A stretch of DNA of 10,846 bases from an uncultured Rothia sp. (GTDB taxonomy: Bacteria > Actinomycetota > Actinomycetes > Actinomycetales > Micrococcaceae): the NCBI GenBank assembly GCA_937935205.1, contig CALGXU010000257.1:1-10846 (forward strand). The letters are read 5' to 3'. Position 1 is the stretch's first letter. Each line of letters opens with the position of its first letter. Positions 6,223 to 10,846 of this stretch are shown in pieces. The notes below the pieces were generated by a model. That model searched no databases and had not been told where the DNA came from. It was given only the letters and a program-made list of their open reading frames with translations. The position numbers and the translations under genes are program-made.

Positions 6223-6798
6223 TTGGTTCTTCTCCTGCACACAACTTCCTTTAACGGGGTACGCTCATTCCCTGACTTCCAACGAAAGATTGAGAGTATC
6301 TTGCTTCCCTCCTCTTTAACGCCCCCGCATTTTCAGGCGAAGCGTTTCGACGAGCTGACGCTACGAGAACTGCAGCAGATTCATATCACCCGTTCGCTGG
6401 TCTTTACCGTGGGTCAGCAGATTCTTGCGCAAGAACCCGACGATGCTGATTTTGAGTGTATTCATTTCTTCCATGCGGATGAGTCTGGGAGGGTCTTAGC
6501 GTACTTGCGGATCTTTGATCTTATGACAGTAGATGATGGCTATCATCGCCCCATCGAGGGTGCTTGGACTCTTGGGCGGGTAGCGGTACGTGAGGAAGCA
6601 CGTGGCACCGGTCTGGGGCGTGCTCTACTGCATGAGGCGATTGCCTGGGTCCGTGAAAATACGGAAGCTCGTCAGCTGGTGATTAGCGCCCAATCGTATC
6701 TCAAAGATAGCTACTACGGTGCGGCGGGCTTTGTGCAGGTGGGAGAGCCGTATCTTGAGGTTGGAATCGAGCACGTAGAGATGGTTCTGGAACTCTAG
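6223..6798 (+). CDS. ElaA-like GNAT N-acetyltransferase
   Basis: A GNAT-fold acetyltransferase that would use acetyl-CoA on an unknown amine. The order of motifs resembles E. coli ElaA: FDELTLRELQQIHITRSLVF near the N-terminus, the acetyl-CoA pyrophosphate loop in LGRVAVREEARGTGLGRAL (R127-G-T-G-L-G132), and a C-terminal SAQSYLKDSYYGAAGF ... GEPYLEVGIEHVEM. The start is uncertain. TTG 6223 gives 191 residues but has no good ribosome site. In-frame TTG 6301 gives 165 residues, closer to ElaA-type length, because the family core begins near residue 42. The ribosome site there is also weak. No substrate can be named from context. It is divergent from the PH-domain gene and upstream of the acetolactate decarboxylase gene, with 263 bp between. 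Confidence 0.85.
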   Translation: MVLLLHTTSFNGVRSFPDFQRKIESILLPSSLTPPHFQAKRFDELTLRELQQIHITRSLVFTVGQQILAQEPDDADFECIHFFHADESGRVLAYLRIFDLMTVDDGYHRPIEGAWTLGRVAVREEARGTGLGRALLHEAIAWVRENTEARQLVISAQSYLKDSYYGAAGFVQVGEPYLEVGIEHVEMVLEL

Positions 6799-6861
6799 CG
6801 GGTCCCTTCTACCCATGTAGGAACAGGTTACGGGCCACATCATAAGATGTCGTACCCGCTA
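6796..6861 (+). terminator. Multi-branched hairpin at the GNAT stop codon
   Basis: TAGCGGGT (6796-6803, starting at the stop codon) pairs perfectly with ACCCGCTA (6854-6861). It encloses two small hairpins, CTAC/GTAG around 6812-6823 and ACATC/GATGT around 6837-6850. There is no T-run, so function as a terminator is uncertain. Confidence 0.35.
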
Positions 6862-6887
6862 GTCCCGGAGTTCTTCCTGCACGGGCG

Positions 6888-6893
6888 TACAAT
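6888..6893 (+). promoter_or_regulatory. Putative -10 for the acetolactate decarboxylase gene
   Basis: TACAAT is close to the consensus and would start transcription near 6900, leaving a leader of about 160 nt. No -35 at 16-18 bp is convincing, so an activator may be needed. Confidence 0.35.
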
Positions 6894-6947
6894 GAAAGTG
6901 CGTGCGCCCGGCCGGCGGCACCTACGAATTCCGCGAGAAACGACATC

Positions 6948-6960
6948 GAACACCGTGTTC
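6948..6960. promoter_or_regulatory. 13-bp palindrome in the budA leader, candidate operator
   Basis: GAACAC-C-GTGTTC is a perfect inverted repeat about 50 bp after the predicted transcription start. It resembles a dimeric repressor site. It is not a LexA box, because the half-site spacing is five rather than four. The regulator is unknown. Confidence 0.35.
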
Positions 6961-7061
6961 TCCCCACCGCCCCTCACACTTTCAGCATCTGCTGGGGCGA
7001 GTATCGCCGATGACCGACCGACCCGTCTGACGCCGCATCCACTGTAACGAGGAGAAATCTC

Positions 7062-7811
7062 ATGGCATATCAGCCGACCATCCTAAACGGTGAAACTGTT
7101 TTCCGTAACGAAGTTTTTCAGACCGGCCTCATGTCCCAGTTGCTGGACGGCATCTACGATGGCGAGATGACCATCGGTGAACTCCTGAGCCACGGCAACT
7201 TCGGTGTGGGTACCTTCAACGGTCTCGACGGCGAAATGGTCGTCCTCGACGGCGTCTGCTACCAGGTGCGCCACGACGGCTCCGTGTCCCTGCCCGACCT
7301 GCGTCAGCAGACCCCCTACGCCGTGGTCACCAACTTCGTGCCCATGATTAAGCGCGAACTGCCGCAGAACCTGCTGCGCAAGTCTGCCTCGCAGATTCTG
7401 GATGACTTCACCGTCTCCAAGAACTACATGTACGCCATCAAGATTTACGGCGAGTTCGAATGGGTCCGCACCCGCACCGTCATCAAGCAGGAGAAGCCCT
7501 ACCCGAAGATGGTTGCCGCCACCGAGAACGAAGACATCGTCCAGTTCGACAACGTGACCGGCACGATCGTTGGCTTCCGTACCCCCATTTACGAGCAGGG
7601 CATTTCGGTGCCCGGCTGCCACGCCCACTTTATCGATGATGAGCGCGTTCAGGGCGGTCACGTAGTCGACTTCAAGCTGCGCTCCGCAAAGGTCGAGATT
7701 TGCCCCGGTACCGGTCTGCAGCTGCACCTGCCGCTGACCCCCGAGTTCTCCTCCGCTAACCTCTCCCCCGAGGACCTGGCTGAGCAGATCTCCAAGGCTG
7801 AGAAGCACTAA
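7062..7811 (+). CDS. budA: Alpha-acetolactate decarboxylase
   Basis: The enzyme decarboxylates 2-acetolactate to acetoin, diverting pyruvate to a neutral product and limiting flow to valine/leucine. It is a soluble zinc enzyme. The 249-residue length fits the family. HGNFGVGTFNGLDGEMVVLDGVCYQ (44-68) is the family N-terminal signature. The zinc ligands are visible as His187, His189 and His200 in GCHAHFIDDERVQGGH, with the same 2- and 11-residue spacing as in the Brevibacillus enzyme (194, 196, 207). Start: ATG 7062 with GAGGAG (7049-7054) 7 nt upstream. No acetolactate synthase lies beside it, so the partner must be encoded elsewhere. It is a single-gene unit with a long leader and strong 3' hairpins. 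Confidence 0.96.
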   Translation: MAYQPTILNGETVFRNEVFQTGLMSQLLDGIYDGEMTIGELLSHGNFGVGTFNGLDGEMVVLDGVCYQVRHDGSVSLPDLRQQTPYAVVTNFVPMIKRELPQNLLRKSASQILDDFTVSKNYMYAIKIYGEFEWVRTRTVIKQEKPYPKMVAATENEDIVQFDNVTGTIVGFRTPIYEQGISVPGCHAHFIDDERVQGGHVVDFKLRSAKVEICPGTGLQLHLPLTPEFSSANLSPEDLAEQISKAEKH

Positions 7812-7820
7812 GAGCTTCTC
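7800..7820 (+). terminator. Stop-codon hairpin of budA
   Basis: GAGAAGC (7800-7806) pairs perfectly with GCTTCTC (7814-7820), and the TAA stop lies in the 7-nt loop. No T-run follows, so it may protect the 3' end or pause polymerase rather than terminate alone. Confidence 0.4.
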
Positions 7821-7826
7821 CCCCAC

Positions 7827-7850
7827 CGGGATATAGCAGCGGGATATAGC
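7827..7850 (+). repeat. Short direct repeat after budA
   Basis: CGGGATATAGC occurs at 7827-7837 and 7840-7850 (period 13 bp), between the stop-codon hairpin and the main terminator. No function is evident. Confidence 0.5.
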
Positions 7851-7867
7851 TAGCAGCTAACAACGTG

Positions 7868-7912
7868 GGAGCCGCCCTCTACGAATCTGTAGAGGGCGGC
7901 TCCTTCGTGTTT
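7868..7912 (+). terminator. Strong terminator between convergent budA and HIT genes
   Basis: A perfect 15-bp GC-rich stem (7868-7882 with 7889-7903) has a 6-nt loop, with T-rich sequence after it on the plus strand. Its position between convergent genes suggests it also stops the HIT transcript from the other side. Confidence 0.85.
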
Positions 7913-7932
7913 ATACGCGCTGTAAACGGCGC

Positions 7933-8361
7933 TTACGCCTCGGGCACGAACTCGCCGTGGCCGCGCTCGCGCAGGGCGGCACGCACCTTCTCAGCGGCTG
8001 CATCCAGCTCTTCGGCGGTCGCGTCCTTCTTTGCGTTAGCGGGATCGTAGTCAGCCATGCTATCAACCGGGAACAGGTGGATGTGGGTGTGCGGCACGTC
8101 GAAGCCAGCAATCACCAAAGCCACACGCTCCTTATGAAACGCCTGATCCAGGGCACCCGAAATCTTGTGCACCACAGTGAACAGGTGCGCCGCCAGTTCA
8201 GCCGGCAGGTCGGGCCAACGGTCAATCTCCGCGCGGGGAACCACCAGCAGGTGACCTTCCGACTGGGGCATGATGTCCATGAACGCCACGCAGTGCTCGT
8301 CCTTCCAGACAAAGCGGCCGGGAAGCTCGCCGTCAATAATCTTAGTAAAAATCGTGCTCAC
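7933..8361 (-). CDS. HIT family protein (HinT/Fhit-type nucleotide hydrolase)
   Basis: A 142-residue histidine-triad protein. The superfamily hydrolyses or transfers nucleotides from AMP-linked substrates, and the exact substrate here is unknown. The N-terminus STIFTKIIDGELPGRFVWKDE and SEGHLLVVPRAEI are typical of bacterial HIT proteins. The triad is H91-T-H93-I-H95 in VPHTHIHLFP. The C-terminus is a charged, Ala/Glu-rich helix. Start: an ATG at 8374-8376 is in frame but partly overlaps the ribosome site. GTG 8359-8361 has AAGGAG (8368-8373) at a 6-nt spacing and gives the usual N-terminus, so I chose it. It lies downstream of the MBL-fold gene on the same strand, 55 bp away, with a small terminator between, so it is probably partly co-transcribed. 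Confidence 0.93.
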   Translation of the reverse strand: MSTIFTKIIDGELPGRFVWKDEHCVAFMDIMPQSEGHLLVVPRAEIDRWPDLPAELAAHLFTVVHKISGALDQAFHKERVALVIAGFDVPHTHIHLFPVDSMADYDPANAKKDATAEELDAAAEKVRAALRERGHGEFVPEA

Positions 8362-8401
8362 AATAATCTCCTTCATGCGCCGCCATCGGCGCGGTTGAAG
8401 C

Positions 8402-8427
8402 TCAAAAATTCAGGCTCTATGCCTGAA
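8402..8427 (-). terminator. Terminator/attenuator overlapping the MBL-gene stop codon
   Basis: On the minus strand TTCAGGC (8427-8421) pairs perfectly with GCCTGAA (8415-8409) around a loop that includes the TAG stop, and TTTTT follows at once. The 7-bp stem is short, so read-through into the HIT gene is plausible. Confidence 0.6.
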
Positions 8428-9094
8428 CCTCGATGCTCTCACCGGGGTTCAGGTGCTTCAGCTCAGTGCCGTACTTCGCACCGAAGTTCGTCACCAGACC
8501 CTCAATAATGCCGGTGCCGTTCTGGTTAATCATGCCGTTGTGAATCGGAACCACACGCTGAGCGCCGGTCGCAATCACAAAATCAATGACCTCCTGAACT
8601 TTCGACCAGGGCGCGTGAATCGGCACCAGAACGGTATTCGCACGCACGCGGTGAGGAACCACCAGCGAATCACCCGGATGGTACACTGCACCGTTAATCA
8701 GGTAACCAACATTGGCGATGGTCTGAATCAGCGGGTGAATCAGGGCGTGCTGACCACCGTAGGTCTTCACCTCAAAACCGGGGATGCTGAACTCAGAATC
8801 AGCGGAAACAACAGTGACCTCGGCGGCGGGCACAGCCTCCTTAATGACCTGGGCAACAGCCTCGGGAGCCCAAATCTTCAGCGGGGTCTGCGACTCGGCG
8901 CGCTGAGCGATCAGCGGCAGCACCGACGGGCCATCAAAATGATCCGGATGCGCGTGGGTCACGAACAGGTAATCGGCGCCTTCCAGCGCGGTGGCATGCT
9001 CGCCTTCAGCGGCAAAGTTACCGGGGTCAAGAACGAGGGTGCGCCCCTCATTCTCAAGGCGGATACATGAGTGGGTGTACTTCGTCATCTTCAT
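8417..9094 (-). CDS. MBL-fold metal-dependent hydrolase (UlaG-like)
   Basis: A 225-residue soluble metallo-beta-lactamase-fold protein. The dinuclear metal motif is complete: H47-A-H49-P-D51-H52 (VTHAHPDHFDG), H116 (GGQHALIH), D142 (YHPGDS) and H185 (VPIHN). The opening MKMTKYTHSCIRLENEGRTLVLDPG fits the UlaG-like subgroup (L-ascorbate-6-phosphate lactonase relatives). No sugar or ascorbate genes lie nearby, so the substrate cannot be named. Start: ATG 9092-9094, with no ribosome site. TAGACT (9106-9101) sits six bases ahead, which suggests a leaderless mRNA starting at this ATG; the ATG two codons on is less likely. It is divergent from zur and followed by the HIT gene. Confidence 0.92.
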   Translation of the reverse strand: MKMTKYTHSCIRLENEGRTLVLDPGNFAAEGEHATALEGADYLFVTHAHPDHFDGPSVLPLIAQRAESQTPLKIWAPEAVAQVIKEAVPAAEVTVVSADSEFSIPGFEVKTYGGQHALIHPLIQTIANVGYLINGAVYHPGDSLVVPHRVRANTVLVPIHAPWSKVQEVIDFVIATGAQRVVPIHNGMINQNGTGIIEGLVTNFGAKYGTELKHLNPGESIEVQA

Positions 9095-9100
9095 AGTTTT

Positions 9101-9106
9101 AGTCTA
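9101..9106 (-). promoter_or_regulatory. -10 hexamer for a leaderless MBL-gene transcript
   Basis: TAGACT (TANNNT) on the minus strand ends 7 nt before the A of the ATG, the same geometry as at 630-635. No Shine-Dalgarno sequence is present between them. The -35 is not clear. Confidence 0.45.
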
Positions 9107-9173
9107 CCGCGAACCTCCGCACCCGCCCCGAGGCGGCTTCAACTTTTGAGATAAGCCGCAAATCAGCCACCTT

Positions 9174-9203
9174 TTGAACGCCTCTAGTGTAAAGTCGTAA
9201 GAC
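9174..9203 (+). promoter_or_regulatory. Possible zur promoter
   Basis: TTGAAC (9174-9179) could be a -35, with TAAGAC (9198-9203) as a poor -10 at 18 bp. A GGGG/CCCC hairpin (9221-9224 with 9235-9238) lies just before the ribosome site. I see no clear Zur-box palindrome here, so autoregulation is not supported. Confidence 0.25.
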
Positions 9204-9251
9204 AAGATCGACCACACAATGGGGCGGATCTCCACCCCGAAAGGTTCAGCA

Positions 9252-9716
9252 ATGGACACTCATATTCCCGTACGGAGAATTACGAAGCCCGCCGAAGCCC
9301 GAAATACCCGCCAGCGTCGCATCATCAAGGCGACCATGGAAGAGCTCGGCGATTTCATCTCAGCACAGGATCTGCACCTGACCCTCGCGAACCGCAAGGA
9401 ACAGGTCTCTCTCGCAACCACCTACCGCGTGCTGCAGTCGCTGGCTAACGCCGGCGAGCTCGACTCGGTCAAGGGCATTGAGGGTGAGACTCTGTACCGC
9501 CACTGCCGGGTGAAAGATCACCACCACCACCTGCTCTGCCGCCGATGCGGCACCGCCATTGAGCTGGAAGCACCCGCCCTTGAGGACTGGGCACTGGCCA
9601 TGGGCAAGCAGCACGGCTTCTCGGAGCTGGAGCACGTGGTTGAAGTGACCGGTTACTGCCCGGACTGCACTCTGGCACGTCGCGAGGAAGAATCGCAGGG
9701 CGGCACTGCACGCTAA
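9252..9716 (+). CDS. zur: Fur-family metalloregulator, probably Zur
   Basis: A 154-residue Fur-superfamily repressor. It has a winged-helix N-terminal half (RNTRQRRIIKATMEELGDFISAQDLHLTL ... VSLATTYRVLQSLANAGELDSV), the sensor segment LYRHCRVKDHHHHLLCRRCG, and two CxxC pairs (CRRC and CPDC) for structural zinc. The HCxxxxHHHH segment and the GYCPDC ending fit actinobacterial Zur better than Fur or PerR. The convergent ZnuB-like permease supports zinc. Start: ATG 9252 has GAAAGG (9239-9244) 7 nt upstream. The longer frame from ATG 9219 starts upstream of this ribosome site and would add 11 unlikely residues. It would be active in the cytoplasm, repressing zinc-uptake genes when zinc is bound. 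Zur rather than another Fur paralog: likely, not certain. Confidence 0.88.
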   Translation: MDTHIPVRRITKPAEARNTRQRRIIKATMEELGDFISAQDLHLTLANRKEQVSLATTYRVLQSLANAGELDSVKGIEGETLYRHCRVKDHHHHLLCRRCGTAIELEAPALEDWALAMGKQHGFSELEHVVEVTGYCPDCTLARREEESQGGTAR

Positions 9717-9935
9717 CGCTACACGCTAACATTGCAGACTAAGCCGCAACCCCCAAGCCCCTCATTCTGAGGAGCTATCCCCCATCAAAAAACCTTCTCA
9801 CCGAAGGAAACGGCGCTTTCAAAGATCTTTGACGCCACCACAGCACATCTGGACAGGGCCACACAACCCCACGCAGACTAAGCCCACGCCGCACCGGGAC
9901 ATCCCCCTTCACAGCGGCACCTATGCACGACAACG
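9717..9935 (+). other. Gene-free region after zur with small hairpins and a direct repeat
   Basis: No coding potential is seen. It contains hairpins CCTCA/TGAGG (9760-9764 with 9768-9772) and CCTTC/GAAGG (9793-9797 with 9803-9807), a 14-bp palindrome TCAAAGATCTTTGA (9819-9832) flanked by GGCG/CGCC, and a 12-bp direct repeat GCAGACTAAGCC at 9734-9745 and 9873-9884. Confidence 0.5.
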
Positions 9936-9971
9936 AAAGAGCCCCACCTCATTCCCGAGGTGGGGCTCTTT
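9936..9971. terminator. Bidirectional terminator between zur and the permease gene
   Basis: A perfect 15-bp stem (9936-9950 with 9957-9971) has a 6-nt loop. It begins with AAAG and ends with CTTT, so a short T-run follows the stem on either strand. This suits the convergent genes on both sides. Confidence 0.85.
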
Positions 9972-9996
9972 CTATAGGTCCTGTGCTTTATAGTTC

Positions 9997-10846
9997 CTAT
10001 GCCTTCTCAGTCAGCTGGCGGCCCGACGCGCTATGGCGACGCTTCACGCCACCAATCACACGGCACACCACATAAATCAGGAAGGAAATACTGGTCACGT
10101 AGGGGCTAATCGGCAGCGAACCGGCAAGAGCCAGCAGAATACCGCCCACAATGGACGCCTCCGCAAACAGCACCGACAGGATCAGGGTACGCACCGGAGA
10201 AGCAGTCACCTGCATCGCCGCAGCCGCCGGAGTAATCAGCAGCGCCAGCACCAGCAGCGAACCGACCACCTGCACCGACAGCGCCACAGCAATACCCAGA
10301 ATCACCATGAACACCAGGGATAGGAAGCGCATCGGCACGCCCTTAGCGCGGGCGACCTCCGGGTCCAGGGAGGCGAAGCTCAGCGGACGCCACACCATCA
10401 CCAGCAGGGAAATAATAACCACAGCACCAATAATCATGGTGTTCAGCTGGTCGGCATCCACAGACACGATCTGACCGGTCAGCAGACCAAACTTATTCGC
10501 GCTACGGCCCTGGTACAGGGAGAGGAAGAGAATGCCCAAGCCCAAACCGAACGGCATGAGCGCGCCAATCACCGAGTTCGAGTTGCTCGCCTTAGAGCCC
10601 AGGAAGGCAATCAGCAGAGCCGAGGCAATCGAACCGATCATGGAGCCGGTCACCACGTCATAGCCGAGCAGCAACGCCAAGGCGGCACCCGCGAAAGACA
10701 TTTCAGAGATGCCGTGCACCGCAAAGGCGTGGTCGCGCATCATCACGAAAATACCGACGAAACCGCCGATAAGGCCCAGAACAGCGCCAGCAAAAATGGA
10801 GTTCTGCAGCATCTGCAGCAGCTCACCGTAGCGGTCAAAGACGAAA
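9997..10846 (-). CDS. znuB: Metal ABC transporter permease, ZnuB-like (partial, runs off right edge)
   Basis: Integral membrane subunit of an ABC-3 family (ZnuB/TroC/MntB) importer. Several hydrophobic segments span the visible 282 residues, including FAGAVLGLIGGFVGIFVMM, MIGSIASALLIAFLG, MPFGLGLGILFLSLY, TMIIGAVVIISLLVMVW and VVGSLLVLALLITPAAAAM, the last being a family-typical stretch. An internal ATG at 10810-10812 could be taken as the start. The frame, however, stays open to the window edge with plausible sequence (FVFDRYGELLQMLQNS), and no good ribosome site precedes that ATG, so the true start probably lies beyond the window. The convergent Zur gene suggests zinc as substrate, but manganese or iron cannot be excluded. 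The ATPase and binding-protein genes would be expected upstream, outside the window. Confidence 0.88.
   Translation of the reverse strand, partial: FVFDRYGELLQMLQNSIFAGAVLGLIGGFVGIFVMMRDHAFAVHGISEMSFAGAALALLLGYDVVTGSMIGSIASALLIAFLGSKASNSNSVIGALMPFGLGLGILFLSLYQGRSANKFGLLTGQIVSVDADQLNTMIIGAVVIISLLVMVWRPLSFASLDPEVARAKGVPMRFLSLVFMVILGIAVALSVQVVGSLLVLALLITPAAAAMQVTASPVRTLILSVLFAEASIVGGILLALAGSLPISPYVTSISFLIYVVCRVIGGVKRRHSASGRQLTEKA

Noticed and set aside
6947..6960. LexA (SOS) box before budA
   Set aside because: CGAAC and GTTC are five bases apart rather than four, and the second half lacks the final G.
6847..7047. 66-codon plus frame before budA
   Set aside because: It has no ribosome site and Pro/Arg-rich composition, and it overlaps the predicted promoter and palindrome. 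It looks non-coding.
9095..9251. Zur box between the MBL-fold gene and zur
   Set aside because: I looked for a TGAAAAT-type palindrome and found none convincing.

Overview
The window looks like chromosomal DNA from a high-GC actinobacterium of the Micrococcaceae. A Rothia-like organism (for example the R. mucilaginosa group) is my best inference. This rests on protein character, the G/C-ending codons of the highly expressed genes, and the order lipB-lipA-DUF4191-glnA, which is conserved across Actinobacteria. I see no plasmid, phage, insertion-sequence, tRNA, rRNA or CRISPR signals.

Layout from left to right. (1) Positions 1-623 on the minus strand hold the 5' part of a gene that runs off the left edge. 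It encodes a protein resembling a degenerate protein-kinase C-lobe, and its start looks leaderless. (2) Positions 624-5405 on the plus strand hold lipB (octanoyltransferase) and lipA (lipoyl synthase), which together make protein-bound lipoate. They are followed by a two-helix DUF4191 membrane protein and glnA (type I glutamine synthetase). Each unit ends in a hairpin terminator except lipB. The glnA promoter carries a GlnR-type a/b-box array. The small RDD membrane gene that sits before glnA in Mycobacterium and Streptomyces is absent. (3) Positions 5406-5689 hold no protein gene but are densely structured: the glnA terminator, two further helices and a second plus-strand terminator, together a candidate small RNA. 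(4) Positions 5690-6798 hold a divergent pair, a bacterial PH-domain protein (minus) and an ElaA-like GNAT acetyltransferase (plus), in visibly more AT-rich DNA. (5) Positions 7062-7811 hold alpha-acetolactate decarboxylase (acetoin synthesis), with a long leader upstream and strong hairpins after it. (6) Positions 7933-9094 on the minus strand hold an MBL-fold hydrolase followed by a HIT-family protein, with a small terminator hairpin overlapping the MBL stop codon. (7) Positions 9252-9716 hold a Fur-family regulator, probably Zur. It converges on a metal ABC-transporter permease (ZnuB-like, minus) that runs off the right edge, and a bidirectional terminator lies between them. Zinc uptake and its regulation are the likely theme at this end.

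Most of the window is ordinary housekeeping. The items most worth a second look are the structured RNA candidate after glnA, the GlnR boxes, the kinase-like fragment, the hairpins that overlap stop codons, and the two leaderless-type starts. I see no clearly new multi-gene system.
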